In this document: positions 1 through 13,214 of the stretch, piece by piece
Layout of the letters: each line of letters begins with the position of its first letter
Position numbering within the stretch: the stretch's first letter is position 1
From: Dermatophagoides farinae
Taxonomy: Eukaryota > Arthropoda > Arachnida > Sarcoptiformes > Pyroglyphidae
Assembly (NCBI RefSeq): GCF_024713945.1
Contig: NC_134680.1
Location: 1,884,001-1,948,000 of the forward strand
Direction: 5' to 3'
Length of the DNA: 64,000 bases
Position numbers and translations under genes: made by a program
The notes under the pieces: model-generated
The model's input: only the letters and a program-made list of their open reading frames with translations
What the model was told of the DNA's origin: nothing
Database searches by the model: none

Positions 1-3000
1 ATTATCGACCTAGAGAATATATTTGCTAGATATATCGATTGCCTTGTACGATTATAACGATGACAATGATGATGATGTTGATGATGACAATGATGGCCAC
101 TAGGATCGATTATGGAAGTGGTGGCTATATTTGTTGTTGTTACAAGAATCGTTTGATCCAAAAAATCCAGAAATATGACCCGATTGGGCATTTGGTAGAT
201 ATGTGTTCGTGGTTGTTGCGGTATAAAACCACACACAAAAAAAAGACACTGAAAATTGTTGTATTAATAATAAAATAATTGATCAATCAAATGGAAAAAA
301 AATAGGTTCACATATCATCATATTTGAAATATCAGTAGGATCAATATAAGAGCCAATGATGATGATGACAGAATCTATTGGAACATTGAAACTTTTGACA
401 TTAACACCCACACACATACATACACATGTCACATGATCCAAGAGATATCATAACGTTCAGTTTATTTAGTACGAAAATTATTCGACCGGATCGAAAATGA
501 TGTTTACAGCAGAATCACGTTGTTTTCATTGAGAATCAGTTTAACTGTAGAAATTCAGTGATCCGAATTGTGTGAAGAGAAAAAAATTCTAGCACAGCAA
601 ACAACATATCACTATCATCATAGAACGAATGAAATGATAAAGAAAAGGAAAAGAGTATAAAGAGAAAAAAAAATCAAAATAAAAAATTTTCATTCAATAA
701 TTTGATTATCATGAGAATATATATAGAAAAAAGGTATCCATATGCAAATTTATCTGAGCTCGTGTCATGTATTTAAACGCTAGTGTTTCTTTGGACATAT
801 ATTTCCGGCACATATATCAACCACTCCCACAGTTTCTACACCTTAACGTTTTGATTTAAATTGACTGAAAGAATGTAGGATGTGAATATAAATGGAAATC
901 AAATAATGATTCAATCCAGACAACTAGACCTCTTTTTTTCACAGCCATTCTTTCAAGTGATCATAATGATGATGATGATGATGATGAAAATGATCATAAA
1001 TTTACCATTTTTTTATTCGGTGCAACAACTGTGTGTTTTTTTTTAAAAATCATCATCATCATCATCAGTAATCATTCAATGACTTCAATATACGCATCAT
1101 TATTTCGGTGTTAATGAAGAGTAAAAGAAAAAAAAATTTTACATTGCATCCGACCAGATAACCAAAAAAAAGACGATATTTAAAACATATGATATGAGCT
1201 AGACTTATTGCCAAGCAAAAAAAAAAATTTCCGTTCTTCTATGTTTCGTATTAATTACCAAGTAAATTATCCCCCCTTCAACTTGCCACATAAGTATGAG
1301 TATGGTTCAAGATTTCACGAATTCAGAAAGAAAGAAAGAAAAAAGAGAAAGAAAGAATCGTTTGTATTAATTAGCCAGGAATATCTAGTAGCATTCAAAT
1401 TTAATCATCATCATCATTATATAATGGCCAAATCATAAACACACTATATAGATAAACATAGACATTTATATGAAAAAAATGGATGTTTTGTTTCTTCATA
1501 TATGCTTAACCACCCTATCCATCCAACCAGTATGTATGTAACGTTATCGCACGTTATCATTAATTCCACATAACATTCCCAAAAGAATGAGCAATTGGAA
1601 AAAAAAAATACACACACACATAAACGATGGCCAAATAATGATTATTTTACTTAAGAAATAATCTCCAAAAAAAAAGAAAAAAAATTATTTTTGCTGTTCA
1701 ACGAATTTATTCTGGTCATTTCCGATGTATATACAAGTTAATGTTTTTCTCACTATTTTCTAGATTTGTTATAAAACAAAAAAAAAGTTTATTAATTTTT
1801 AACGGTCCACTCATCATCATTCTGCAGACACTATTCGGTGTGTGTGTGTGTTTTATGTTTTGGTATATATGGTGTGTCTATTATCAATGATTTCTTTTTT
1901 TTTTCTTTTGCTTTTTCTTTTTTTTTTTTTGGGGAGGGGGAACGTAGGACATCATCATGGTGAAAAATATCTATATAAATAGATGATACCAGTAATAATC
2001 AGAATAAAAACCCAAACATTTTTTTTTGTTTTGATTGGCTTGAATGAGAAACAAAAAAAAAAAGAAAAAGAAATATTGCCCAAACGATGATAAGAACCAA
2101 ATGCCGTTTACCTGATATGACCACACATATTGTGGCCAAATTTAAGTTTCTAATCACTTTCGTCCGGCATTTTTTTTTGTTTCTCTTTTATACATGTCCT
2201 GTTGTGTTATAGTTTCCAGTGTTTTTTTTCGTTTCTTCATTTTCATTCATATTAAATGACTGAATAATTGATAGAATATGGGATAGTGTTAAATTTTTGA
2301 TGATACACCAAATGGTATATTTCTATGGCCTAAACATAAACATATAAAAATATAGCATTGGCAATAGTTTAGATTGATTTTAGAAAAAAAACCAACGGGA
2401 AGAGATTGGTTGGATTAACCTACGACGAAAAGAGAACGTTTTGCTAGATGGTGGTGGTGGTGTTGGCCATTTGTTTAAATTGATTCTACATACACAAAAA
2501 CATCTTGCCAAAAAAAACATGATTATGTTAATCAAATTCTACATCTTTTAATTTCTTCATTTATTTGTTTTTTTTTTGATAGAATATTCTGCATGGTTTC
2601 ATTTTATTTGAATCAAACATCACAAATTACCTTGTTTAGCCAATAATGGCTTTGTTTCAAATTGACCACTGAAGAATGACGACAATGTTCTTTGTCCTTC
2701 ACTTGAGTTGTTTTGGTCATTTTGTTGGCAATGATTAAAACAACAGAACAGTATATTGTTGTTAAGGTGGCATTTCTTTAGACGACGACGAAGACGATCA
2801 AGGAATTTATTTCATAACCACCATCATCATCATCATCATCATCATCATGGTTATTATGATCATAATAGTTCTAATGATGATGATGATAATGATGAAATGA
2901 GTAACCAAGAAAAAGGGGAAATAATGAATCAACTTATAAAAAGTAAATATTCATAATTTGACACACACACACACACACTGACAAAACATGCAATGAATCT

Positions 3001-6000
3001 CAGTTGAATTTTGTTTAGGTTTTTTTTCACATACAAATGCATTATTGTTCGAATGAATGAAATTTGCAACACACACACACACACACAAATTTTTGGGAAC
3101 CAAATGATCCAATGAATGGCTGGCTGTAACTTGGTAGTTGACTGTTTCGTATTCGGGTATTTGTGCGTGTGTGTGTGTATGGGCTATACTTATGCATGGA
3201 AAAAACATGATAAGCTTTGATTAATTGACTGGCTTAATTAGTCTCTTGGTCTTTCGTGTAGTGTAGTGTGTGTGTGTGTATGCACATTATATGGTTTTTT
3301 CTACCGATTTTGGCCTTATTATTATTATTATTATCGTTTTTATTGTAGTTGTTTTCGTTGTTGGCTTTCTTTCTTCATTTTTTTTCACAATTGCTTGCGA
3401 ATTAGAATTGAGAATAAAATAATAATAATAACAACAACAACAACAAACCACAACAAATAAAATGAGAGAAAGAGAAATTTGAATCACGAAATCCTCAAAA
3501 TGGATCGTTATGGATATTTTGGGGTACCCTTGAGTATCGAAAACAAGAGAAAAACAATCATTGATTTGAACTAACGTTGTTTATTGTTTTTTTTTTTTTT
3601 TGAACACACACACACATACAAAAATATAAATTACAATCAATAAACCAGATTATTAAATGATTGTGTTAATTGAAAAATATTGACGATGTTCACCATGTTT
3701 AATTGAAATTTGATGCAAAAATAATAGTGTGATTAATAAATGAATTGATTGAGAATCGATTGTGAAAAAAAAGCAATCACATATAACCATTTTTTTTGAT
3801 GATGATGCAAAATGATTGTGTAATATGTGTGTGATTCGAGATTCAATGCAACCAAGTGATGATTTTTTGTTCACACGCATCATATCACGAACACAGCACA
3901 GGTAAGTTTATATTATTCAATCAAAGAAAGTAAAGTTTTTTTTTTGGCCGCAAGACAATTCTTTGGTTGCCGATGACAAGCATAGGTTTTCACGCAGATG
4001 ATGATAATAATGATGATGATTGTCGAATCGAAAAACGTTGTTGTCGTCTAGTTTGTTGGTTGTTGAATACTGAATGAAATAAATGTGTATAGTGAACTAT
4101 TTCGTCGTCGTCGTCGTCGTCAACACTTATCCATTTATTTCTATTCATCATATCACAATGGAGCAGAATCGAAATGGAAAAAAAACAATCTATGGATCTA
4201 TTCGTGACACACACACACACATACATACAATACACACATACACAGTAGATCGTTGGTATAGACTTAGGAATATATTCAAGTATCCGGGAAAACGATCCAT
4301 GTTCATAAAATCCATGGTTCATCGCCTGTAAATAGCTAGTGTTTGTAAGCGTTGAACAAACATAAACACACACACACACACACTGACAGACATAACTTTT
4401 GTATCGAAGGCAATCGTTGAAAAGACATTCTGTGGCTGCAGTTTTCATTCATTATATGTTGATCATTCGGATTCCATTGCTAATTACTTATTACTTTTTT
4501 TCACAATCATTACAAATACATCCCAATCCGGCAATGACCATTCACCATGTGTGTGTGTATGGTAAAATTTGGGATTCGTATACTGAAAATTGATTTTTTT
4601 ATATTCTTTTTTTTTTGAGTAACAAAATTTAACTTGAATGAGAAATAGGGTTTAATTAAAGTTTTTGTCCACCACCATCATCATCATCATCATGGAACCG
4701 GAAAAAAATTCGAGTGCATACAATTAATGCAATTGGATAGAATCTGACAATGGTTGGTAGATCGTTTTTTGTTTTTGATCAACTATTTATTGGGCCACAT
4801 TTTTGGGTGCGGGTGTATGGGAAAAGGGCTATAACTTGACAGTTTCATAGTCACATGTTGTATCAGTTAGTTAGTTAGTTAGTTAGTTATTTATACGATT
4901 AACATGAATGATATGTCAATGATTTTGTTATGTATCAAATTAATCAAATCACTGGTATATGAGCGGAATAAATAGCCAAAACTTGCATTTGTATCAGCAA
5001 AAAAAAAAGAAGAAAATTAGATGAAGAAGCTTGTTAAGATTCGGATTTATTATTTGAAATTTTTTTTCCTTTCGACAAATTTGATGAGCACAGGAAAAAA
5101 CAATATTGAACTAATCATTTCAAACGAATGAATTTGATCGGTTGCATTTTTTATTTATTTATTCTGGCTGGTTTGCTTGTTTGTTTGATAAAAACAGTTA
5201 TTTGCCGAATCACGAGTAATCAGCGGGTGAATTTATTATTTAAATTTTTTTTCAATTAACAGTTTTAAAATGTAAAATATATTCTATTATTAAATTAAGA
5301 GGATTTTTCCGATAACAATAACAGCAGCAGCAGCAGCAGCCCAAAGAAAAAAATTCTTTGTTCATTAGTTTGAAAAAGTGGAACATTTTTTTTATATATT
5401 GAAAATTGAAAATAAGATTAAATTTGATGAAAGCAAAATTCAATCAATTCATGTAGATATCTGAAAATATTCCATAAGAAGCCAGAAAAAATGATCTATC
5501 AGATTTGTTGTTGCCAAACTGAATACACACACACACACACACACACACCCAGTCAGATGGCTTGAAAAAGAAACTATGGATTTTGCTGCGATGATTTTGT
5601 AATGAAAAAAAATCCATTGCACATTGAAAACGAACCTAAATGATTAATTTATTGAAAAATATTTTGTCATTGTTTGTGGTGATATAATATTTGCATATTA
5701 TCCAAATAGAATCTAAGCCTTTCGTTTGTTTTTGGGATCAGATTGCAAACTCATACCATCTCATTCATTCTCTCTCACTCTTTTTCTCATGATGAATATG
5801 TATTTTTTTTTCTGATTTGGCTTTCCAACCATATCAATATTCATATTTTAGCTTACCATTGATCCAAATGGATAGATTCATTTAGGTTCATTTCATCATT
5901 ACCATATATATATATATATATTCAATGATGATGATGACAACGAAAAATCGATTGATAGTCATATCGATATATTGATTTCATCACAATACAGAATCATTTT

Positions 6001-8767
6001 TTTCCCGCTTTTCATTTGATATGTTGATTTTATTCCATTATCCAAATCTCAATGATTAATCGTTCTAGTAATTTTAATCATTTAACGAAAAAAAAACTCG
6101 AATGATACAAATAGCTAAAGTTTTTTTATGTTGTTGCCACATACCAAACATTCAATCATGAGAAATTATCCAGCTAAAATCATGTAGATCTCAACAAAAT
6201 GATACACACACACACACACATTCATTGATTGAATTTTGTTATAAAAATTCTTGCTTTCGATGTCCTTAATGTATCAAAAATAAGAAACATTTTTCAGATT
6301 CAACTAACCAATGACAATTGGATAATATAATGAATAAATGAATGGGCAAAGAATCGAATAAAATGTTTTTTTTTGTCCATTGAATATGGAATGGGTGTGT
6401 GAAGATATATATCCATTTTAAAATTGTTAAATTATATGGAGCATATAAAAATTCGATGTTCACTTATCACCATGGTCGTTGTTGTTCACTCATCATCATC
6501 ATCATCGTCAAAAAAAGCTTTATTTTTATGAATTGGTTTCTGTGGGTAAGGGGGGTGGACAAAAATGTCTTCAGATGTTGGCCATACATACTCTCATTAA
6601 GTCAGTCATGATGATGATAATGATGATGATGATGACGATGGCGGCTTTAGTTGATTCCGTGTGTGTGTGTGTGTTTGATATATCCATGTTCATTTGTTGA
6701 GTAACAAAAAATTGAGAATAGTCTCTGGAGATAAATGATAATAATAACAATAATAATCAACATCAACATCAACATCAACATCAAATTCTATATAAACCAT
6801 TTTTTTTCTACTTGTTTCTTATCCCAATATCTTTTTCGACATTATCGCATTTAAGAAATGATCAGCATCAAAATCAAAAGAATTCAGAGAGTTAGAGAGA
6901 GAAAATAAAACTTTTAGCTTTTTGTATTTGTAAACTTAAAACAGATGGATAGATATATATAGATAAATAGATAATGATACACATACATTGATGTATAAAC
7001 TTGTAGCATCAAACAAAACGAAACAAAATAAAAAAAAGACTTTCATTTTTCTTTCTTTTTCTTATGCTTTTTTTTCAACTCGTAATTGTCTTGACTATTT
7101 TCACAATATAACTGTATAATGACTAACTACCCCCACCTCCTATACACACACACATACACACACACACCCTATCTTTCTTCATAGTTTCATAAATGTATGA
7201 TCATGATGAGATGAGTTCTAGTATCACATCAAATGAATTTTGTCTTTGAACACACACCAAATACACAACAAAAGCAAACAAAAAAAAGACATTATCTGAA
7301 CATTGTGTGAGAATCCTAGAAAAAAAATAAAAATGAAAGTTAGAATGCCTTCAAGGCATTGGTTTATTCTCTTTGGCAAATATCTATCTATTATTTGAAT
7401 TCTGTATATTCTTCTTTGTTTGCATTTGGCCGTATTGTTGTCGTAGTTGTTGTTGTTGTTATTGTTTTTAGTTTGATAATGAACCAAACTAAGAAAAGAA
7501 AAACTTGTAACAAACTCCTACATCGTGTATTTGAAAGTTGTAACATATTTGAAATTCTGTTTTCAAAAAAATCCAAACATAAACATACAATGTATAATGA
7601 CACATGATGACACGTTCACTTTTTTCTGGTTATTTGTTTCAACTCTCTCTCTCTTCCTTCCAACGATGACAATGGTAAACTTTTGAAAAAAGAAAATGAA
7701 ACCAAATTTCAGCTTAACAATTAGTAGTATCCACCAACTTTGTTTAGTATGGATATAAAATAGTGTTGTTGTTTTTGTTGTTCAAAAGAGCAAAAGATCC
7801 AATTATCGAATCAATGTCATCATGAATGTCATTCATTTTAAATCAACTGGTCAAATGAATGAAGGCAGGGAAAGCCATGTATTCAGTTGGCTGGCAACAA
7901 AAAAAAATGGATGTTGATGGCACATATGGACAAGATGATTATTATTATGGCCTTTAATGGAACATAAACATATGGATAGTAAAGCTGTGCCACTATAATA
8001 AGGAATTATACTTGAACGACAATTAGCCAGAATTCTATGAAGAAATGAGTGACTACTGACACACATTGTTGGCGTATATTGAGCCAATAACAAACTGACC
8101 ATCAATCAATCGATATGAATGACCTATTCATAGCCATTATTTCTACGATTCAACATCATTGATGTTTCGATTGTTTATTGTTCAGATTTAAGAGAATTTT
8201 GCATCGATTGGAATCAATCTCATGTTGTTGTTATTGTTGATGATGATGATGATGACGGGATAATCGAAAACAAATTGAATTAACAGCAAACGATAATGAA
8301 CAATCGATCGACACGATGTTTTTGAATCAAAATCATCATCATGATTCATGAATCGATCGATCGATCAAGATAAATGAATGTTTTCCATTCGAATTCGATT
8401 GAATCTGATTTATACAAAACAATTAATTTCAATATTTCGATTGTTTTTATGTTGTTGGATATATGGTAAACATCAATGTCTACATTGTCTGATGCTACCG
8501 CTACCATTATCGTCATAATATGGAGACAATTGCTCTAATATTAAGCTATCTCAGTCTGAATGTTATCATCTAAGAAAAAGTATCAGAAAAAAAAGAAAAC
8601 TTTATCTCGATCCGGATAGATTCATCATGATTAGAAAAAAAACCAACCACAAAAAACTATTATCAAACTTTAAATCTTTATAAAAGTTTTGATTAAAATC
8701 GATTACAATTAGGAAAGAACACACACCCACACACACATCTAGAAACCGAATAAAAATATACGTTTTC

Positions 8768-8800
<33 letters not shown>

Positions 8801-9790
8801 CAACGACGACGAATGAACAAGACAAAAAAAAATAATAATAATAAATTTCTGGAAAATTGAAACACGAGACAAATGTGGTATACATTAATTTTGTTCACAT
8901 TGATAATCGAATCGTTAATGTACGTATGTATCGTGTGTGTGTGTGTGTGTGTGTGTGTATTTTGAACAAAATTTTTCATTCACTTACAATGGCTTTATAT
9001 CCTGATAAATTTTATTTCATAGCTTTTATGTTTTATCAAAGTCGACAATACAACATACATATATCGTTATTTGGAAACCTATTTGGTTGTGCCTTTTACT
9101 ATAGTGAAAATAATCATTATCCTATCCAATGTATCCTATATGTGGATGTTATTTGTCGTTTCAAATTGGTTGATGATAATAATAATATAATATATATATT
9201 GTAAACATTGTAATCATTAGCTGAACAACAGCCATTCGCCACCATTCGTCATCATTCATTTAGTGATGTATATGATTGGCGAGTACCCAAAAAAAAAAAA
9301 AAAAATAAAAATGATAGATTCAATTATCATACTATCAACGTAATAAATGTAAATGAAGCCTAGCAACCAACGATGAAGACGAAAAAGAAAATTATAAGAC
9401 GTTTTTGATGAGTGAATCGATTTGGTCGTATCTAAAAGTAACACATTTCGGTCGATATGATGTGCAAAAAAGGAACCTTCAACAAAACGTTTTCTTTCTT
9501 TTTTTTTTGATTAAAATGTGACAGCGTTTGGTTGATTTTCGAATTCACTGACATAATCTATTTGAATTCATTCGTTTGTGGTTCCGAAAACGAAAGGGAC
9601 AAATTTGTCATCATCATCATCATCAAAAGTAAATATAAAATACGGCCAACAATATTGAAGTTTAAATCACAAGGACGTGTCAATTAATTTCAACACACAC
9701 ACACAGGTGAATTGGTAATGAATATTGATTAATAATAACTTTATGCTAATCCGATGAAAAACTTTTATCATCAACAAATCCAGATCCATC
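1..9790. other. Gene-poor region rich in microsatellites
   Basis: I find no open frame with protein-like composition here. The frames that stay open encode His, Cys-Val, Met or Asp runs, so they are translations of simple repeats. Clear simple repeats are (CAT)n at about 2822-2849, (AGTT)n at about 4865-4889, (CA)n at 5525-5549, (TA)n near 5904-5920, a 30-base A run at 8769-8798 and (GT)n at about 8933-8958. A donor-like CAG/GTAAGT site at about 3900 could belong to an untranslated exon, but no partner exon is evident. Distal exons or untranslated regions of a gene outside the window cannot be excluded. Confidence 0.6.
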
Positions 9791-11065
9791 ATGGTAGTCA
9801 GATATTTGGCAAGCTTATTATTCAAATTAATTGTGATAGTAACGTTATTTGTAGCATTCATAATGTTCGTACCTGAATCCATAATGTTTGATATGAATAC
9901 CGAAGCTATGAATGTTCCGTTACCGCCAACGCTTGATGATTATAAACCAACGTTACGTATGAAATATTTATCGATAGTGGCTTCTATTCCTGGTCCTGAA
10001 TCGATTGGTTATCAAAATGGTCGAATGGTGACAGGTGCCATGGATGGTTTTCTCTATGAATTCAATCTGAACGATCCAACTACGGCTAAACGTTTGTTTA
10101 GTTTGGTCAATGAAAAGCAATTGGCCGCAAGTAATGGTACACGAATTTCACGGCCATTAGGAATGAAATTTGATTCCAAAAGTAATTTATGGATAGTGGA
10201 ACCTTATTTTGGTGTTTACCGTGTTGCAAATGTTTTTACGTCATCGCCAATTATCGATCATGTGTTTGATATCGATCAGACAGGTCAACTTGGTGCTACA
10301 AGTCGCTTCTTAGACGATATTGCCGTCCAGGAGAAATCAACCGGCGGCCATATTCTTTACATTACAGATGTAAGCACTAAATATGCTCTTGAAGAATTTG
10401 TCAAAAGCGTTCTAGAACCGGACAGAACGGGAAGAATTTTACGTTACGATACTGATACCGGTAAGCTGGATGTCCTTGCTGATGGTCTAATATTTCCAAA
10501 TGGTATCGAAATTCTTCCCAACAATAACTATGGTTTCCTCTTCTCGGACATTGGTTCGCGTTCCATTTGGAAATGTACATTTGAAAGCAATGAAAAACCT
10601 CGAATGACCAAAATTATCAGCCATATGGCATCCGAGACGGACAATCTTCGTCTAAGTGCGAATGGTCAAACGTTTTGGCTGGCCATGTTAAAACCTCGAA
10701 GCGAAGCCAATCCAGATTTGTCGGATATTTTGATGAAATATCCATCGATTAGACGGTTCATTGTGAGATCGGTTTATTTGCTTGGTGCAACATTAGAATT
10801 TTTCAATCAAATCATACCGCTCGAAGTGTTTGAGCATTTAGCCAACCTTTTTAAAACACTCAGAATACTTACTATTGTGGCCAAACCAGGCTGCTTGATG
10901 CTTGAAATTGATCAGAATGGTCAATTCCTCAATAGTTTTATCGATGACAAATGTACACAAATGACCGAAATACGTGAAATCCCATCCACTAATCCAGATG
11001 AACGTTTACTGTATTTAGGCTCATACAATAATCCTGAAGTACGAAAAATTATCCTTACTCGATAA
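9791..11065 (+). CDS. APMAP: APMAP/hemomucin-like, strictosidine synthase-family beta-propeller protein
   Basis: A 424-residue protein in one uninterrupted exon. Residues about 8-28 are strongly hydrophobic with no obvious cleavage site, so it is probably a type II signal-anchored membrane protein with the catalytic-type domain outside the cytoplasm. The rest matches the six-bladed propeller of the strictosidine synthase-like/APMAP family: PLGMKFDSKSNLWIVEPYFG, then FLDDIAV with YITDVSTKY, then the family signature FPNGIEILPNNNYGFLFSD and DNLRLSANGQTFWLAM. Length is normal for animal APMAP (about 400-420). In animals the family is linked to arylesterase/lactonase-like activity and, as hemomucin, to insect surface glycoproteins; substrate here is unknown. 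The start ATG precedes the membrane anchor directly. The lack of introns is unusual beside the intron-rich neighbours. A TIR element begins 72 bp past the stop. Confidence 0.88.
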   Translation: MVVRYLASLLFKLIVIVTLFVAFIMFVPESIMFDMNTEAMNVPLPPTLDDYKPTLRMKYLSIVASIPGPESIGYQNGRMVTGAMDGFLYEFNLNDPTTAKRLFSLVNEKQLAASNGTRISRPLGMKFDSKSNLWIVEPYFGVYRVANVFTSSPIIDHVFDIDQTGQLGATSRFLDDIAVQEKSTGGHILYITDVSTKYALEEFVKSVLEPDRTGRILRYDTDTGKLDVLADGLIFPNGIEILPNNNYGFLFSDIGSRSIWKCTFESNEKPRMTKIISHMASETDNLRLSANGQTFWLAMLKPRSEANPDLSDILMKYPSIRRFIVRSVYLLGATLEFFNQIIPLEVFEHLANLFKTLRILTIVAKPGCLMLEIDQNGQFLNSFIDDKCTQMTEIREIPSTNPDERLLYLGSYNNPEVRKIILTR

Positions 11066-11136
11066 GGAATCTATTCAGCATAATCTTATCCTTTTTTTTT
11101 GTTGTTTTCCATTTCGAATATAAATTCGTTAATAAT

Positions 11137-11175
11137 CACAGAAAAAAAAGTGTGGAGACTAGTCTCCAAATTTGG
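11137..11175 (+). repeat. Left terminal inverted repeat of the composite element
   Basis: It reads CACAG, eight A, GTG, then GGAGACTAGTCTCC and AAATTTGG. It pairs with 14550-14591 apart from one substitution and one 3-bp indel. Further partial copies of the GGAGAC/GTCTCC palindrome follow at about 11195-11300. Confidence 0.75.
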
Positions 11176-11337
11176 AGGGAAAAATCTGCAAATTTGGAGA
11201 CCTGACTCCAAAAATGAAGAGAAGTGGAGACTGGTCTCCATTATTGAAGAGTGATCGCCAAATTTGGAGACCAAAAACATCAAATTTGGAGACTGGTCTT
11301 CAATATTGAAGATTCGTCTTCAATGATTGATAAATTT

Positions 11338-11512
11338 CGATTGTTTTTCGATTGTTAGTTAAAAATTGTAAATTTAATTGGATTTTTACAAAAATAAATT
11401 CATAACTTAGAAGAAACAATTCACTAAAAATTGTTTTTCAATTGTTCGTTAAAAATTTTAAATTTAATTGGATTTTTACAAAGATATAACTTAGGAGAAA
11501 CAATTCACTAAA
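11338..11512 (+). repeat. Two-copy direct repeat, about 85-90 bp per unit
   Basis: Both copies start with a CGATTGTTTTT/AATTGTTTTT-type stretch, share AAATTTAATTGGATTTTTAC, and end GAAACAATTCACTAAAA. Copy 1 is about 11338-11429 and copy 2 about 11430-11512; they differ by several substitutions and a small deletion. It sits just inside the left subterminal repeats and belongs to the composite element. Confidence 0.65.
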
Positions 11513-12018
11513 ACGATGATGATATCGATAATGATCAAGATGGTCATCCAATTCAACAATCAATGGCTACAAAAATGGCCATCATGAATCGTCAAGCCTG
11601 CTATAATGATTGATTCATCATCATCAATTCTTTTATAAAACGATTCACCAAATATGATGATAATTTCACCACAATTACAACATCATAATTTTCAACACCA
11701 TTAACAACAACAACGGAATATTGTACATGTGCCACCAAGTTTTTTAATCTGTAATCAAACATCCATGAATGCAAATATTCCACCACCATCATATCATTGA
11801 GATAATCAAACTATTGAAGTTAACATGTCAGCAAAATCTGAATTGAACTCGAATTGAATAATCAAATATATGCAGATTGACAATAGTAGTAACGTTATTG
11901 TTTTTGAATTTAATTTTGTGACGAGAATATCATTCAACTTTGATTAAATTTTGTTGGTCATTATTTCGGTCGCATAAAAATCAAACATTTTTCAGAATTG
12001 ATATATTTTTTTCACTGA

Positions 12019-12524
12019 GTACCATCTCATTCTGGTATTATTGGCAATGAATTGGCTGACCAATATATAAAAGATGCGACAAATTTTTCTTATTTTTCTT
12101 ACAATCTTCGTCCAATTTCTTTGGCTTAATATCTTTTGAAAAATATCATGATTTATAATATAAGATGGATAATGAGTGAAGATGGCAAAGTTACTAAAAA
12201 AATTTTCCATCTGTATATGATCGTAAAATAATTCTTATTGATCTACATTTTGTATTCCCTCAGTTTTTATCGGGACAAGGAAAATTCAATGTTTACCTGC
12301 ATATAATTGGTTATCGTTATAAGTCGTCTTGTTTTTGTGGTAATACTGGTCCAAGATTTGTTGCTGAACGAACTTTAATTGAAAATCAATGTTGTGTAAA
12401 TCTACATAAAGAGAATTTATGTATTTGGCTATAATTCTTTAAATATGATTTTAAAAATTTATAATTTATTTTCTTCCCCCATCTTTGAGGTACAGGGGTT
12501 TTTATTGAATAAATAAATAAATAG
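12019..12524 (+). pseudogene. Decayed 3' end of a non-LTR retrotransposon ORF2 (RNase H and C-terminal zinc region)
   Basis: At 12019-12129 one frame reads VPSHSGIIGNELADQYIKDA, the hallmark C-terminal motif of the RNase H domain in Jockey/I/R1-type non-LTR elements. A second stretch at about 12260-12390 reads FLSGQGKFNVYLH followed by CFCGNTG, matching the short Cys-containing region that follows RNase H in those ORF2 proteins. Stops and frameshifts separate the two pieces, so it is non-functional. The fragment ends in tandem AATA units (to about 12524), a typical non-LTR 3' tail. The reverse transcriptase is absent, so this is a 5'-truncated, old insertion nested in the TIR element. Confidence 0.7.
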
Positions 12525-12896
12525 CTCGACTTTGAATGAAATTAAGTCCATCAATCAATCAATCTGACAAATTGACACCAATTTATCAAACAGTGGTGAA
12601 AATTCTTTGGCTCAAATCACTAATCATCAACATGTGATAAAGGTCAATTTTTACGTTCCATTGAAATTACATCATAATTTTTTTCACCAATTATGTAGCT
12701 GATATGATAATATCTATCATATAAGTTGATTTTTTATTCATTTTTCATGCTAAATCTATGGCAAAAACAATGCATTCATTTTGCCGCCTAAAATTCTAAA
12801 GTCCAACTAATGAGCAACTGCGCATAGTCATATAGATGTAACTATTTTCAATGCAAATTCTGCGCGCTTCTTTTCCCCTTCTATTCCCATACAAAT

Positions 12897-13214
12897 TTGA
12901 ATTTGACCGTTGAAAAAATCGAACAAAACTCAACGATTGTCAAAGACGGTTGTCCTCATTCGACTTTGCGCTATGTTCGTGATCATGTCGTGGTATTTTT
13001 TTCATTTTTCTCTATTTTAATCTTCGTTTTTTGCAGTAAATTTTGGAACAAAGAATTTAATCGATTCAAGATTATCTTTGTTCAAAGTTATTGTGGTCTA
13101 AGATCAAAAATTGGCCACGAAATCGATGAAGATCGTTTGGTTTGGTCATCATGTAATCATGATTCAAGTTGGCGAACAAATCCAATTTTCGATGACTTTC
13201 AAATGTATTTATGA
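12897..13214 (+). CDS. Hypothetical coding fragment inside the composite element
   Basis: This frame is open for about 105 codons from a TTG; it has no ATG near its start, so if coding it is probably an exon or relic. Both halves have varied, protein-like composition (for example IVKDGCPHSTLRYVRDHV, and later LVWSSCNHDSSWRTNPIF). The middle is a hydrophobic/pyrimidine-rich stretch ending TTTTTTGCAG, which could instead be a short intron, but the obvious GT-AG splice would create a stop. I do not recognise a domain. It may be a relic of the element's transposase or a captured host exon. Confidence 0.25.
   Translation: MNLTVEKIEQNSTIVKDGCPHSTLRYVRDHVVVFFSFFSILIFVFCSKFWNKEFNRFKIIFVQSYCGLRSKIGHEIDEDRLVWSSCNHDSSWRTNPIFDDFQMYL

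Noticed and set aside
4862-4890. (AGTT)n run considered as a telomere-like repeat
   Set aside because: The unit is not a known arthropod telomere repeat (TTAGG); an ordinary microsatellite.
7851-8105. 84-codon minus-strand frame with fairly mixed composition
   Set aside because: No domain, no splice sites, no signal or conservation evidence; kept only as a candidate for RNA-seq.
8602-9204. Frames of 115-125 codons on both strands
   Set aside because: They are driven by (CA)n/(GT)n and a 30-base poly(A); composition is not protein-like and no domain is visible.
11530-11613. Short frame with DIDNDQDGHPIQQS and MAIMNRQACYND before a stop
   Set aside because: Coding-like but under 35 codons, without an acceptor in frame; may be a captured exon fragment in the composite element.
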